The notes beneath the pieces are model-generated. The model was not told the origin of the DNA and did not search any database. It saw only the letters and a list, made by a program, of their open reading frames with translations. A stretch of 38,150 nt of DNA, from positions 1 to 38,150 of the forward strand of contig NZ_JAQFVF010000084.1 of assembly GCF_027789125.1 (NCBI RefSeq). The letters run 5' to 3'. This stretch comes from Paenibacillus aestuarii (GTDB taxonomy: Bacteria; Bacillota; Bacilli; Paenibacillales; NBRC-103111). Made by a program: the position numbers and the translations under genes. Positions 23,960-31,802 of this stretch are shown here, piece after piece (the first letter of the stretch is position 1; each line of letters starts with the position of its first letter).

Positions 23960-24143
23960 AGTAAAGTATTAGACTGGACGTCTTTATTCCACGCGGCTTT
24001 TCGAATCGTCAAACCGTCAGACTCCATAAAATAAGTATTGGACTGGCACTAGAAATTGAAACAGCGACAGCCAAGGACGAGAAAATAAAATCCTAGACTG
24101 TCGCTGTTTCATTGAACTTGAACGTATCCGTTAGAATTCATGT
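23960..24143. repeat. Intergenic hairpin repeat with spaced TAGACTGG motifs
   Basis: Three copies of an A(A/T)-rich block plus T-A/G-GACTG (near 23970, 24032, 24092) occur about 60 bases apart. The last lies in the loop of a perfect stem GAAACAGCGACAG / CTGTCGCTGTTTC (24058-24110). Behind it comes TTGAACTTGAACGTATCCGT (24112-24131), a degenerate form of the TTGAACTAACGTGTCCCGTTAG unit found at five other places in the window. No gene lies in 23814-24187. Confidence 0.6.
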
Positions 24144-24187
24144 TAATTAATTCCAAGGGAACAGGATTGATGCTTTCATTGTCGAAT

Positions 24188-25072
24188 CTACGATATCGGA
24201 CCAGGTACGCTAATTTGGGGCGAATAAGTTTTAAAAACTTGAACAAACTTTTCAAACGCTGATGTCATTAAGCTATCCTTTTTTCTAATTAGGCTGATCT
24301 GAATTGTTTTGTATTCGGCTGGAAGTGGAAAGTATCGTAACTTATTTTCACCCATATATCTCTGAATGACGGAATAAGGAACAAGCGATGCTCCAAGCCC
24401 GCTAATTACACCTTGGACGATGGCGTCGAGATGATTGAATTCCATGTACCTTATGGAATGGATACCAATGGATTTTAGCCAACTTTCGAGCAGTTCTCGT
24501 TGAAAACAGCCTTTAGTGTTCATCAGAAAAGGCTTCGCGAGTACTTTTTCAATGTCATCGTAATCACTGTTTGAAATGAGTACAAGTTCTTCTTCATAAA
24601 GAAGCTCTTTAACAATATCAGGATCGTTGACTGGGGCTTTTACAAACGCCGCGTCTAGTTCGAAATGTTTGATTTTATCGATCAATTCGCCCGAAAATTC
24701 TGTTATAAGAGATAATTCAACTTTCGGATATGCCTTATGATATTGAGCAAATACTAAAGGCAAATGTAAAGCAGACGTTGTATGATTTGCTCCAAGCCTA
24801 AGTATACCTTTTGGTTCACCTGTATTCTGTAATGCTTTTTGTGCTTCATCGACCAGATGAAGTATTTTTTCAGCGTAACTCAGTAATTTCTCTCCGGAAG
24901 GCGTTAATATCATCTTTCTCTGCCGATAAAATAATTTGGTATCTTGCTCTTCTTCTAACTGCTGTATCCTTGCAGTAACGTTTGACTGTACATAGCCAAG
25001 GGTTTTGGCAGCTTTGGTTATGTTTCCTTCTTGTGCAACAGCTCGAAAAATTCTTAATTCATTAATATCCAA
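24188..25072 (-). CDS. LysR-type transcriptional regulator
   Basis: 294 residues. The start is TTG at 25072 with AGGAGG 8 bases upstream; the translated start (M)DINELRIFRAVAQEGNITKA is typical, whereas the longer open frame puts the ribosome site inside the coding region. The winged-helix N-terminus includes TLGYVQSNVTARIQQLEEE (recognition helix), followed by KLFYRQRKMILTPSGEKLL. The effector domain is about residues 80-290. The regulator binds DNA as a tetramer and answers to a small molecule that is not predictable. It is divergent from a truncated NTF2-like gene. It is the nearest LysR regulator to the three LysR-type boxes of the detoxification modules, but a direct link is inference. 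Confidence 0.9.
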   Translation of the reverse strand: MDINELRIFRAVAQEGNITKAAKTLGYVQSNVTARIQQLEEEQDTKLFYRQRKMILTPSGEKLLSYAEKILHLVDEAQKALQNTGEPKGILRLGANHTTSALHLPLVFAQYHKAYPKVELSLITEFSGELIDKIKHFELDAAFVKAPVNDPDIVKELLYEEELVLISNSDYDDIEKVLAKPFLMNTKGCFQRELLESWLKSIGIHSIRYMEFNHLDAIVQGVISGLGASLVPYSVIQRYMGENKLRYFPLPAEYKTIQISLIRKKDSLMTSAFEKFVQVFKTYSPQISVPGPIS

Positions 25073-25192
25073 GTTTAGGGACCTCCTAATAAGTATCATA
25101 AAAAGTGATTTAATAAATCGTTATTAATCATTTTACATGATTTTTTATCGGGTGTATATTGTTTGATAGATCTTATCCAAGGAGGTTTAAAC

Positions 25193-25488
25193 ATGAAAAA
25201 TCAAGGACACTGCCCGGAGAAGGAAAAATTTCAGGTACTGCAAAGGGAATCGATGAAGTGGTTAATCGAGTTAAAACAATCGTTAAAAGCGGGGTGAAAA
25301 CCAAACTTCATCATATTCTTATCGGACAAAATGGACTTACCTTATCGCTTAACAATACAGCTGTCGCAGAGGACGGAAGAATTTTAGACGAAGAATTGGC
25401 GACAGTTCTATCCATTCAAGACGAGCTTGTTATTAAAATCGATACCTATCTCTCGGATGTTCCAATGATGGAGAGATATTTCAAATAA
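25193..25488 (+). pseudogene. SnoaL/NTF2-like protein, 5' deleted
   Basis: A strong ribosome site AAGGAGG precedes ATG 25193, but that frame (MKNQGHCPEKEKFQVLQ) stops after 34 codons. The conserved protein is in the next frame from about 25215: GKISGTAKGIDEVVNRVKTI, KLHHILIGQNGLTLSLNNTA, ending IDTYLSDVPMMERYFK. This is the second half of an NTF2-like (SnoaL-type) domain. The start codon and about 40 N-terminal codons were lost in a deletion that joined the leader to the middle of the gene. Divergent from the LysR gene, which probably once controlled it. Confidence 0.65.
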
Positions 25489-25539
25489 TCCAGGCTCATT
25501 TACTCTAAGCAAGGTAAAAAGTACAAAAACTCTGATGTT

Positions 25540-25765
25540 CTGTGAAAATAAAGTCTTAGACTAGAGTCGTTGAGTTAACAACATTTTTGAATTAAAAAAT
25601 CATCAGCTTCTTAAAAATAAGTTTTAGACTGGGTCCAATAAATAAAGCAGCGACAGAACAAGACTTGATAAATAAAGTCTTAAAAACTGCCGCTGTTGTT
25701 GTTCAATTATCGTTTCCCGTTAGCCATCATGCCGCACGGAACGAACATGCGGCACCACAGAAAAT
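25540..25765. repeat. Intergenic repeat cluster
   Basis: AATAAAGTCTTAGACTAGAG (about 25546), AATAAGTTTTAGACTGGG (about 25617) and AATAAAGTCTTAAAAACTG (about 25673) repeat a short motif. AGCAGCGACAG / CTGCCGCTGTT gives a stem (25646-25698), followed by TTCAATTATCGTTTCCCGTT (25703-25722). Next to it CCCGTTAGCCATCATGCCGC starts a second hairpin (25731-25755), repeated near 36657. Nothing coding was recognised in 25489-25998. Confidence 0.6.
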
Positions 25766-25998
25766 GAAAGTTAATCCGTTCTTTCATAGTAGTTTAGTCA
25801 AGGATGCTACGAAAAAACTATATATTTCGACTTTCATATTCAGATTAATGCCCAAAGCCGGGGAATCGTCTTATCCGTATTCAAGTAAAATTACCATTTT
25901 GTTATTTAGTCCTAATTAAATTGTGAGGGTCAAAATCTTTATCTTCAGCCACGTTAAACTCCTGTTAGTTGAGAAAACGGCATCCGAGTAGCATCTGA

Positions 25999-26406
25999 CT
26001 CCCCTTACGGTAGACAGGTGAAAAAATAAACCTGTTTATTGTAAGGGGAGCTTTTTTCATGGCTAGAGGAAAATATAATGTACTAGAGAAACTCAATATT
26101 CTCGAAGAAGTGTCAAGGGGAGAGATTGGTTTTCTAGCTGCTGCTAAGAAATATGAGATCAACAAAACAACTTTGGTGAAATGGCAGCGGCGCTACAAGC
26201 ATTATGGGGCTGAGGGTTTGGTAAGCCGTACACATAACCAAAGTTATACCGCTGAACTTAAACTCCAAGCGGTGAAGGACATGGCAGCCGCGCATTCCTT
26301 GAACTTACTTTGTATCTCCCTGCTCACCAACATTCATATTTATCGTGGTAAACGTTTGACGAAAACAGTCTTTTACACAGCGCGCCTCGACATCACTCAA
26401 CCTTAG
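25999..26406 (+). mobile_element. IS3-family transposase fragment (OrfA N-terminus) with left end
   Basis: ATG at 26059. The first 75 residues form a helix-turn-helix of the IS3/IS150 OrfA type: IGFLAAAKKYEINKTTLVKW (recognition helix) and QRRYKHYGAEGLVSRTHNQS, then LKLQAVKDMA. After about 26290 homology ends (HSLNLLCISL...), so the catalytic OrfB is missing. Upstream, CTCCCCTTAC (25999-26008) pairs with GTAAGGGGAG (26041-26050), with an inner CAGGT/ACCTG stem, and CTTTTTT follows. This is a terminator-like hairpin that would shield the transposase from outside transcription. The 3' end overlaps the stop of the LysR gene at 26393. Confidence 0.65.
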
Positions 26407-27301
26407 GTAAAACATTACCTTGTATTTCTTTTATGATTTCCAAGAATTGCTCAACTTCCTTGGACGGATGTAATGGATATATCAAACCATATGGAACTGC
26501 GAAATCTAAATCACTAGGGATCGTCACCAAGGATGGATGAATATCTGCCCACGCCTCCAATGTTAGCATAACCGTATTACTTTCCTCGCAGCGATTAAAC
26601 ACATCAAGATCATAGAGACGCGGAACATCCTTAATTCGTATTTGAGGATGATTCATTATCAGGAAATCACGTATGTCATGAATGACGGCACTTTCCCCAC
26701 CATTCACTACAGCCAATTTTTCCCCATACAAATCTTTGACAGAAAGTGTTTTTCTTGAAGCCAGCCTATGTTGCCGAGATACGGCACAGCAAACGCGGTA
26801 ACTCCCCAGTTCAAGCACACGGTAGTAATCCTTCAAGTTATCTGTAAGAAATGGCCCCGCAATGATATCGAGTGATTGGCCAATCATGCGGTAAGTGGTT
26901 GGGAGTGTATGTGCGTCATCTTCGAAATGAACGATGTTTATTCCGAATTGCGGGTATAGGTCGCTAATTCCATTCCACAAATCAATCAAAACCTTACAGG
27001 GGTTAAGCATAGAAGTGCCCGCTCGAACAATATGCCGATTTGCCTGTGCGGATTGATGCATGCGGATAAGAGATTCTTGAAAATACTGCAGCATAAATTT
27101 CGCATCTTTGATAAAACTTATTCCTGCCTTTGTGAGCCTGACACCGTGGTTGGTACGGATAAAAAGCGGGATTCCGGCTTGCTTTTCCAACAAATTCATT
27201 TGCTTCATCACAGCAGTTGAAGAAATAAAAAGCTTTTCGGCTGCCTTAGAGAAGCTTCCGGACTCCGCCACTTGAACAAACGTCTTCAGTTGCTCAATCA
27301 T
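26393..27301 (-). CDS. LysR-type transcriptional regulator (of the divergent SDR gene)
   Basis: 302 residues, ATG at 27301 with AGGAGGGG 9 bases upstream. N-terminal winged helix: LKTFVQVAESGSFSKAAEKL and FISSTAVMKQMNLLEKQAGI, then FIRTNHGVRLTKAG; effector domain from about residue 90. It is divergent from the SDR gene at 27463 over 161 bases containing a TTAG-N11-CTAA dyad, the classic LysR layout, so it probably controls that gene and itself. The effector is unknown. The end of the gene lies against the IS3 fragment, but the C-terminus (EFLEIIKEIQGN-type) looks complete. Confidence 0.92.
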   Translation of the reverse strand: MIEQLKTFVQVAESGSFSKAAEKLFISSTAVMKQMNLLEKQAGIPLFIRTNHGVRLTKAGISFIKDAKFMLQYFQESLIRMHQSAQANRHIVRAGTSMLNPCKVLIDLWNGISDLYPQFGINIVHFEDDAHTLPTTYRMIGQSLDIIAGPFLTDNLKDYYRVLELGSYRVCCAVSRQHRLASRKTLSVKDLYGEKLAVVNGGESAVIHDIRDFLIMNHPQIRIKDVPRLYDLDVFNRCEESNTVMLTLEAWADIHPSLVTIPSDLDFAVPYGLIYPLHPSKEVEQFLEIIKEIQGNVLPKVE

Positions 27302-27331
27302 TCAGGAAGGCCCCTCCTTTTGCATAAACCA

Positions 27332-27350
27332 TTAGTTAATACCATGCTAA
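27332..27350. promoter_or_regulatory. Candidate LysR binding site
   Basis: TTAGTTAATACCATGCTAA is a dyad (TTAG-N11-CTAA) in the divergent region between the LysR gene (27301) and the SDR gene (27463). Its place and T-N-A symmetry fit a LysR-type operator. Confidence 0.45.
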
Positions 27351-27462
27351 CTTATTTGAAATTCCGTATCAAGCTACTAAACCGTAACATTAGAGAAGAA
27401 CGAAAGAGAAAACAGAAGCTTTAAAAATACTACAGACAGGAAATGTATTGGAGGAGAATACT

Positions 27463-28302
27463 ATGGAAAACAAAGTCTGGTTCATTACAGGAGCCTCTCG
27501 CGGATTAGGGCGCATTTGGGCCGAGGCCGCACTCTCTCGCGGGGATAAGGTTGCCGCGACCGCTCGCACACCGGAAAGCATCGTCGACCTTAAGGAACGT
27601 TTTGGAGACGCTGTTCTCCCCCTAGCGCTCGATGTAACGAATTCCCAGCAGGTCGAGCATGTCGTTCAGCAGGCTCATGCGCATTTCGGCAGGCTGGACG
27701 TCGTCCTAAACAATGCCGGTTACACGCTGGTTGGCACGACTGAGGAGGCTGACGAATCCGCCGTCCGCGAACTATTTGACGCCAATTACTTTGGTACGCT
27801 TCGTGTCATCCAAGCTGCCCTACCTCTGCTTCGACAACAGGGCAGCGGGCACATTCTCGGCGTCTCAAGCGCCATGGGTCTTGTTGCGGCGCCGCTCATT
27901 GGCTTCTATTGCGCCTCCAAATGGGCAGTCGAAGCACTGCACGACAGCCTCGCTCAAGAGGTTAAAGGCTTCGGCATTAAGGTCACGTTGCTCGAGCCGG
28001 GCGCCTTTGCCACCGACTTTGGAAGCCCCTTGTCCATGAAGACATCACAGGTATTGGAAGTTTACGCTGAACTTCGAAATCGGGTGTCCATTCGATTATC
28101 GACCGAAGAACGAGGCGATCCGAAGACGACGGCCGAAGCGATTCTTCAAATCGTAGACGCCGAGGACCCACCTCTGCGGTTTGCGGTCGGCGCTGGGGTC
28201 TTGCCTTTGGTGCGCGGAACCTATGCCGATCGTTTAGCCACTTGGGAGACATGGGAAGCTGTTTCGAACGGAGCGCAAGGTAAACCGATAAGCCATCGTT
28301 AG
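27463..28302 (+). CDS. Short-chain dehydrogenase/reductase (SDR), classical type
   Basis: 279 residues. I chose ATG 27463 with GGAGGAG 6 bases upstream. NAD(P) site TGASRGLG (residues 9-16); NNAG at 83-86; catalytic Ser in GVSSAMG (near 135), Tyr149 and Lys153 in YCASK. The Arg after GASRG and the TARTPES segment (around residue 34) favour NADP(H). It oxidises an alcohol or reduces a carbonyl; substrate unknown. Its codon use is visibly more GC-rich than that of its neighbours, which may indicate transfer. Divergent from a LysR regulator; a terminator follows. Confidence 0.9.
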   Translation: MENKVWFITGASRGLGRIWAEAALSRGDKVAATARTPESIVDLKERFGDAVLPLALDVTNSQQVEHVVQQAHAHFGRLDVVLNNAGYTLVGTTEEADESAVRELFDANYFGTLRVIQAALPLLRQQGSGHILGVSSAMGLVAAPLIGFYCASKWAVEALHDSLAQEVKGFGIKVTLLEPGAFATDFGSPLSMKTSQVLEVYAELRNRVSIRLSTEERGDPKTTAEAILQIVDAEDPPLRFAVGAGVLPLVRGTYADRLATWETWEAVSNGAQGKPISHR

Positions 28303-28326
28303 AATTCGAATTAGCAGACAGTAAAG

Positions 28327-28367
28327 AAACAGGGATCAGCTGCCAAGGCAGTCTGTTCCCTATTTTT
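28327..28367 (+). terminator. SDR terminator
   Basis: GGGA...GCTGCC (28332 onward) pairs with GGCAGT...TCCC, followed by TATTTTT; 25 bases behind the SDR stop. Confidence 0.75.
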
Positions 28368-28469
28368 GCAATGCTTCCAACAGATCCTAGACTGCCCACC
28401 GCATCCCCTTCATTATCGAGGAAGCTATCTACATTCGGTAGTCACCCGAGTTATCCAATTCATCTCTTC

Positions 28470-28558
28470 TGCCCGTTAGGTGAACGAAAGGCTGTCATTT
28501 GTGCCGGCAGCCTCATTGATGTAGGGGTTATTGAGCTATCTTGTCCCGTTAGCTCAAT
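28470..28558. repeat. Intergenic hairpin repeat
   Basis: GCCCGTTAGGTGAACGAAA leads into a stem GGCTGTC / GGCAGCC (28490-28496 / 28506-28512), then the palindrome-like ATTGAGCTATCTTGTCCCGT (from 28530) continuing TAGCTCAAT to 28558. Same build as copies at 30311, 31143 and 34731. The gap 28368-28650 holds no recognised gene apart from this. Confidence 0.6.
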
Positions 28559-28650
28559 CTAGGCCGATGTGAATTTTGGCCATTGCCAAGCCAATCAGAA
28601 GCTTAAAACCGAGCATTTTCTTCAGAGCGGTTGTGTCTCACATAGATCTT

Positions 28651-29100
28651 TCACGCCTTCTGAACAGAGGGCGTGTAAAATACGTCACTATGCATATGCT
28701 TGATTTTGTCCCAGTTGCCGGGATTGGTCGTGTCTAAAGAGCGGTGCTCCAGAATGGCCTGATATAGAGTGGTTTTTTGTTCCAAATGGGCAACGTGCAG
28801 TTTGGCTTCTTCGAGCTTTACGAGCGCGTCTTCTTTGTGCTCCATCATGAGTGCATAGCGTTGTGGAATGCTCGAATCTCCTTCGAGACAGAGATCTACG
28901 TACCTTTTAATAACTTCAATCGGCATCCCGGATTGCTTGAGGCATTTGATGCCATGCAACCAGTTGATCGATTCTTCGTCAAACAACCGAATATTGTTTT
29001 GATTACGCTGTACGCTTGGCACCAGACCTTTATCCGTGTAAAAGCGTACTGCGTGCTCGGTGAGTCCCGTTATTAGGGCGGCTTCTTTGACCGTATGCAT
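28651..29100 (-). CDS. MerR-family regulator, AdhR/NmlR-like
   Basis: 149 residues, ATG at 29100 with AAGGAG 8 bases upstream. N-terminal winged helix: VKEAALITGLTEHAVRFYTD (3-22) and KGLVPSVQRNQNNIRLF; then the linker INWLHGIKCLKQSGMPIEVI and a long coiled coil (EHKEDALVKLEEAKLHVAHL). Cys53 lies at the position of the conserved Cys52 of AdhR/NmlR regulators, which sense aldehydes and other electrophiles through that thiol. Divergent from an aldo/keto reductase with a MerR-type promoter between them, so it probably activates that gene on carbonyl stress. Confidence 0.9.
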   Translation of the reverse strand: MHTVKEAALITGLTEHAVRFYTDKGLVPSVQRNQNNIRLFDEESINWLHGIKCLKQSGMPIEVIKRYVDLCLEGDSSIPQRYALMMEHKEDALVKLEEAKLHVAHLEQKTTLYQAILEHRSLDTTNPGNWDKIKHMHSDVFYTPSVQKA

Positions 29101-29138
29101 GTGAAATACTCCTTGGAAAATAATTTTTCAAAAACAGC

Positions 29139-29169
29139 TTGACTTCGTGTAACACGAAGGTCCTAAGCT
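29139..29169 (+). promoter_or_regulatory. MerR-type promoter with 19-bp spacer
   Basis: TTGACT (29139-29144) and TAAGCT (29164-29169) are 19 bp apart, the stretched spacing of MerR-activated promoters. The spacer holds the perfect dyad CTTCGTGT-a-ACACGAAG (29143-29159). It lies between the divergent MerR and aldo/keto reductase genes and points to the latter. Confidence 0.75.
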
Positions 29170-29273
29170 TAGTGTAACGCAAATGAGTCGTAAGTGGAAT
29201 CCCCGCTGCTGTGCCCGATTCAGGGGATAAGCACCGTTTGCTGTTATACTTTTGAACACTGGGAGGAATTACA

Positions 29274-30125
29274 ATGCAAACCGTAACATTAAACAATGGT
29301 GTGGAAATGCCGATCATCGGCTTTGGTGTTTACCAAGTTCCTGATGCTGAAGAATGCGAGAACGCCGTATATGAAGCGCTGATGGCTGGTTACCGCCTAA
29401 TCGATACCGCCGCCGGTTATCTAAATGAGGAGGCGGTCGGTCGCGCGATCAAGCGCAGCGGTATACCACGTGAGGAGCTGTTCATCACAACCAAGCTTTG
29501 GGTTCAGGATGCCAGCTACGAGAGTGCCAAGCTGGCATTTGCCAAATCCCTGAAGAAGCTCCAGCTCGATTATCTGGATCTATACCTTATTCACCAGCCG
29601 TTCGGCGATTACTACGGCGCTTGGCGTGCGATGGAAGGCCTGTACCGCGAAGGCAAGATCAAGGCGATCGGGGTCAGCAATTTCCTGCCTGACCGTTTGA
29701 TGGACCTTATCGTGCATAACGAAATCGTGCCTGCCGTCAATCAGGTCGAAACGCACCCGTTCTACCACCAGATCGAGAGCGCCGCTTTTATGAAAGAGCA
29801 GGGAGTGCAGCACCAGTCGTGGGCGCCTTTCGCTGAAGGACGTAACAATTTGTTCGGGAACGAAGTGCTGACCTCGATCGCAGAAAAACACAACAAGTCC
29901 GTCTCCCAAGTCGTGCTTCGCTGGCTTGCTCAGCGTGGAGTCGTTGTGATTCCGAAGTCGGTGAAAAAAGAACGGATCGTCGAAAACTTCAACATTTTTG
30001 ATTTTGAGTTGAGCGCGGACGACATCGAACAAATTTCCACTCTCGATACGCGGGAAAGTCTTTTCTTATCGTACCGCGATCCGGAAGTCGCCAAGATGAT
30101 GGGCAACTGGAAAGTCGATCTGTAA
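29274..30125 (+). CDS. Aldo/keto reductase (AKR)
   Basis: 283 residues with GGGAGG 8 bases before the ATG. NADPH-dependent (alpha/beta)8-barrel reductase of the YvgN/YtbE group: the catalytic tetrad is Asp44 and Tyr49 (RLIDTAAGYLNE), Lys74 (ITTKLW) and His107 (LYLIHQPFGDY); the cofactor end has VVIPKSVKKERIVEN. It reduces aldehydes such as methylglyoxal or other carbonyls in the cytoplasm. The gene is divergent from an AdhR-like MerR regulator and has its own strong terminator. GC content is above that of the neighbours, like the SDR gene upstream. Confidence 0.94.
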   Translation: MQTVTLNNGVEMPIIGFGVYQVPDAEECENAVYEALMAGYRLIDTAAGYLNEEAVGRAIKRSGIPREELFITTKLWVQDASYESAKLAFAKSLKKLQLDYLDLYLIHQPFGDYYGAWRAMEGLYREGKIKAIGVSNFLPDRLMDLIVHNEIVPAVNQVETHPFYHQIESAAFMKEQGVQHQSWAPFAEGRNNLFGNEVLTSIAEKHNKSVSQVVLRWLAQRGVVVIPKSVKKERIVENFNIFDFELSADDIEQISTLDTRESLFLSYRDPEVAKMMGNWKVDL

Positions 30126-30172
30126 ATCTTGATAAAACCGTAAACTCATTATGCGTTTATCCTCATCTATTA

Positions 30173-30207
30173 AGAAAGGACAGGGCGATCGCCCCTGTCC
30201 TTTCTTT
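30173..30207 (+). terminator. AKR terminator
   Basis: AGAAAGGACAGGG pairs with CCCTGTCCTTTCT around GCGATCGC, 48 bases behind the AKR stop; runs of A and T on both sides. Confidence 0.88.
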
Positions 30208-30310
30208 ACTAGAATTGTAATTACTAAAATAGTAAAACTGCTGCTAAAGGTGGACCGAATCTATACTTCACCATTACAGGTAACACACAGAACCACCTAG
30301 ACCTCTATAA

Positions 30311-30400
30311 CTGCTGCCCGTTACTTCAACGAAAACGGCAACCGATCTTTTGGCCGGCTGCCGTCGTGTCTAATTAAACTAACATTTTTCGTTAGCGTAG
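30311..30400 (-). repeat. Intergenic repeat doubling as lysE terminator
   Basis: ACGGCAaCCG / CGGcTGCCGT (30335-30364) forms a stem followed on the minus strand by TTTTCG, right behind the LysE gene. Flanks: GCCCGTTACTTCAACGAAA on one side and TTAAACTAACATTTTTCGTT plus AG (30373-30394) on the other. These are the same parts as in the other hairpin repeats. Confidence 0.65.
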
Positions 30401-30415
30401 TATTATCATGTCATT

Positions 30416-31045
30416 TTACCTACGTTGGACAGCCAACTTAACAGCAAGTCCTGTCAATACGCCGGACATGATCCAACGCTGTGCCTTAAGCCATGTCGGG
30501 CGATTACCTAACCAACTGGCAATCTGGCTTGCAGTAAGAACAACAAGGAGATTCACCGCAAAGCTGATTAAGATTTGTGTCAGGCCCAAAATCGCACTTT
30601 GTGACAGCAACGAGCCTTTATCAGGATTTTGAAATTGTGGTAAAAGCGAGATATACAACACGGCGATCTTTGGATTAAGCAAATTGGTTATGAAACCCAT
30701 CATGAACAATTTACGTGGCTTTTCAATCGGGAGAGCGACTGGTGCCAGTATTGAGGCGGAACCAGGCTTGACTGACTTCCATGCGAGCCAAAGCAAATAT
30801 GCAGCTCCCGCCCACTTCATTACCGTATAAATAACAGGTACGGTATTGAATATCGTTATTAGACCAAGCATTGAGGCTGTAAGATAAACTACAAAGCCGA
30901 GCACAACTCCCATTAAAGATATAATGCCCGCCTTACGCCCTTGTGAAATCGAACGCGAAATCAGGTAGATCATATTGGGTCCGGGAGAACAAACCATCCC
31001 AAGTGATACAATTCCAAAAGCAATTAATGTTCCTAAACTAAGCAA
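30416..31045 (-). CDS. LysE/RhtB-family exporter
   Basis: 209 residues, six hydrophobic segments, the family length. The start is TTG at 31045 behind GGGGGTGG (no ATG fits). The family signature CSPGPNMIYLISRSISQGRK is near residue 19, with NLLNPKIAVLYISLLPQF (the NPK motif) near 121. Members sit in the cytoplasmic membrane and export amino acids or other small solutes (Lys, Thr, homoserine lactones, arsenic adducts) by proton exchange. Alone between two hairpin repeats; no regulator is adjacent. The substrate cannot be predicted. Confidence 0.9.
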   Translation of the reverse strand: MLSLGTLIAFGIVSLGMVCSPGPNMIYLISRSISQGRKAGIISLMGVVLGFVVYLTASMLGLITIFNTVPVIYTVMKWAGAAYLLWLAWKSVKPGSASILAPVALPIEKPRKLFMMGFITNLLNPKIAVLYISLLPQFQNPDKGSLLSQSAILGLTQILISFAVNLLVVLTASQIASWLGNRPTWLKAQRWIMSGVLTGLAVKLAVQRR

Positions 31046-31142
31046 AGTTGTTCCACCCCCAATAGAAGATATTTAAATCTAAAGTATATTATCATAATGA
31101 ACTTTCAATGTATACCATAAATAGTTGATTTAAACATGGAAA

Positions 31143-31205
31143 GGCAACCGATCGTCAAGGCCGGTTGCCGCAGTTTATTCAACTATCGTGTCCCGTTAGT
31201 TCAGC
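31143..31205 (-). repeat. Intergenic repeat doubling as DUF2812 terminator
   Basis: GGCAACCG / CGGTTGCC (31143-31150 / 31162-31169), then TTCAACTATCGTGTCCCGTT with AGTTCA (31178-31203). On the minus strand the stem is followed by TTTCC. It stands right behind the DUF2812 gene. Confidence 0.65.
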
Positions 31206-31229
31206 TTTTTGAAGTCTTATAAGTTGTTC

Positions 31230-31802
31230 TTAGTCGGCATGTAGCTTGATCAGCTTCTGAAATCTCAGCACACCATAGCCGAGCAGCAACGTGCAAAACA
31301 ATTGGATCACAATCAATGCGCCTATGAAAGTTGGAATCAAGCCTTCCCCCGACCAGCCGCTGATCCAGTGCGCGGAATTCACTAGCAATAGCGCCAAATT
31401 CACCAAAGCCACGACTCCAAGCGTCTTCTGGACTTTCTGGTAAAACGATCGAATCGATTCCTTATCGCTGTAGAGTTCGATCGTCTCCCCCTCCAGATAG
31501 GGCCTTCGGAAGTACCGCCAATTGACGCAATTCCCGACATACTCCCAGCCGGCATCCGCATACAGATCACAAAATTCCTCCAGTTGCTTGGCTTTCATCG
31601 TGTCTTGATAATCCATCCGATACTCGTACCGAACACTTGGATCGTAGTCGAAGCGGTAACGAATAATGCCCGGACGGTTCAGATGCAGCCCCCGCATCGA
31701 CAAGTCGGTAAACCAAGCTTCATCACGCTTATAGTCCCATACGAAGGATAATCGGTTTTTGTATATCGATTTGGCGCTCCCAGCAACCGTTCTCATGTGC
31801 AT
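31230..31802 (-). CDS. DUF2812 membrane protein, PadR partner
   Basis: 190 residues, ATG at 31802 with GGAGG 4 bases upstream. N-terminal soluble DUF2812 domain (WDYKRDEAWFTDLSMRGLHL near 22-41, then YEYRMDYQD and AGWEYVGNCVNWRYFRRP). Two membrane segments follow at about 130-148 and 160-178. It overlaps the padR stop by 10 bases, so the two are translated together. DUF2812 proteins regularly accompany PadR regulators in Firmicutes, and are thought to be membrane partners in envelope-stress or drug response. The mechanism is unknown. Confidence 0.88.
   Translation of the reverse strand: MHMRTVAGSAKSIYKNRLSFVWDYKRDEAWFTDLSMRGLHLNRPGIIRYRFDYDPSVRYEYRMDYQDTMKAKQLEEFCDLYADAGWEYVGNCVNWRYFRRPYLEGETIELYSDKESIRSFYQKVQKTLGVVALVNLALLLVNSAHWISGWSGEGLIPTFIGALIVIQLFCTLLLGYGVLRFQKLIKLHAD

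Noticed and set aside
23960..25700. CRISPR array
   Set aside because: The repeats are short, degenerate, unevenly spaced and part of hairpin elements; no cas gene and no unique spacers of equal length.
27983..28399. 138-codon minus-strand frame inside the SDR gene
   Set aside because: Shadow frame caused by high GC content; the plus-strand frame carries all SDR motifs.
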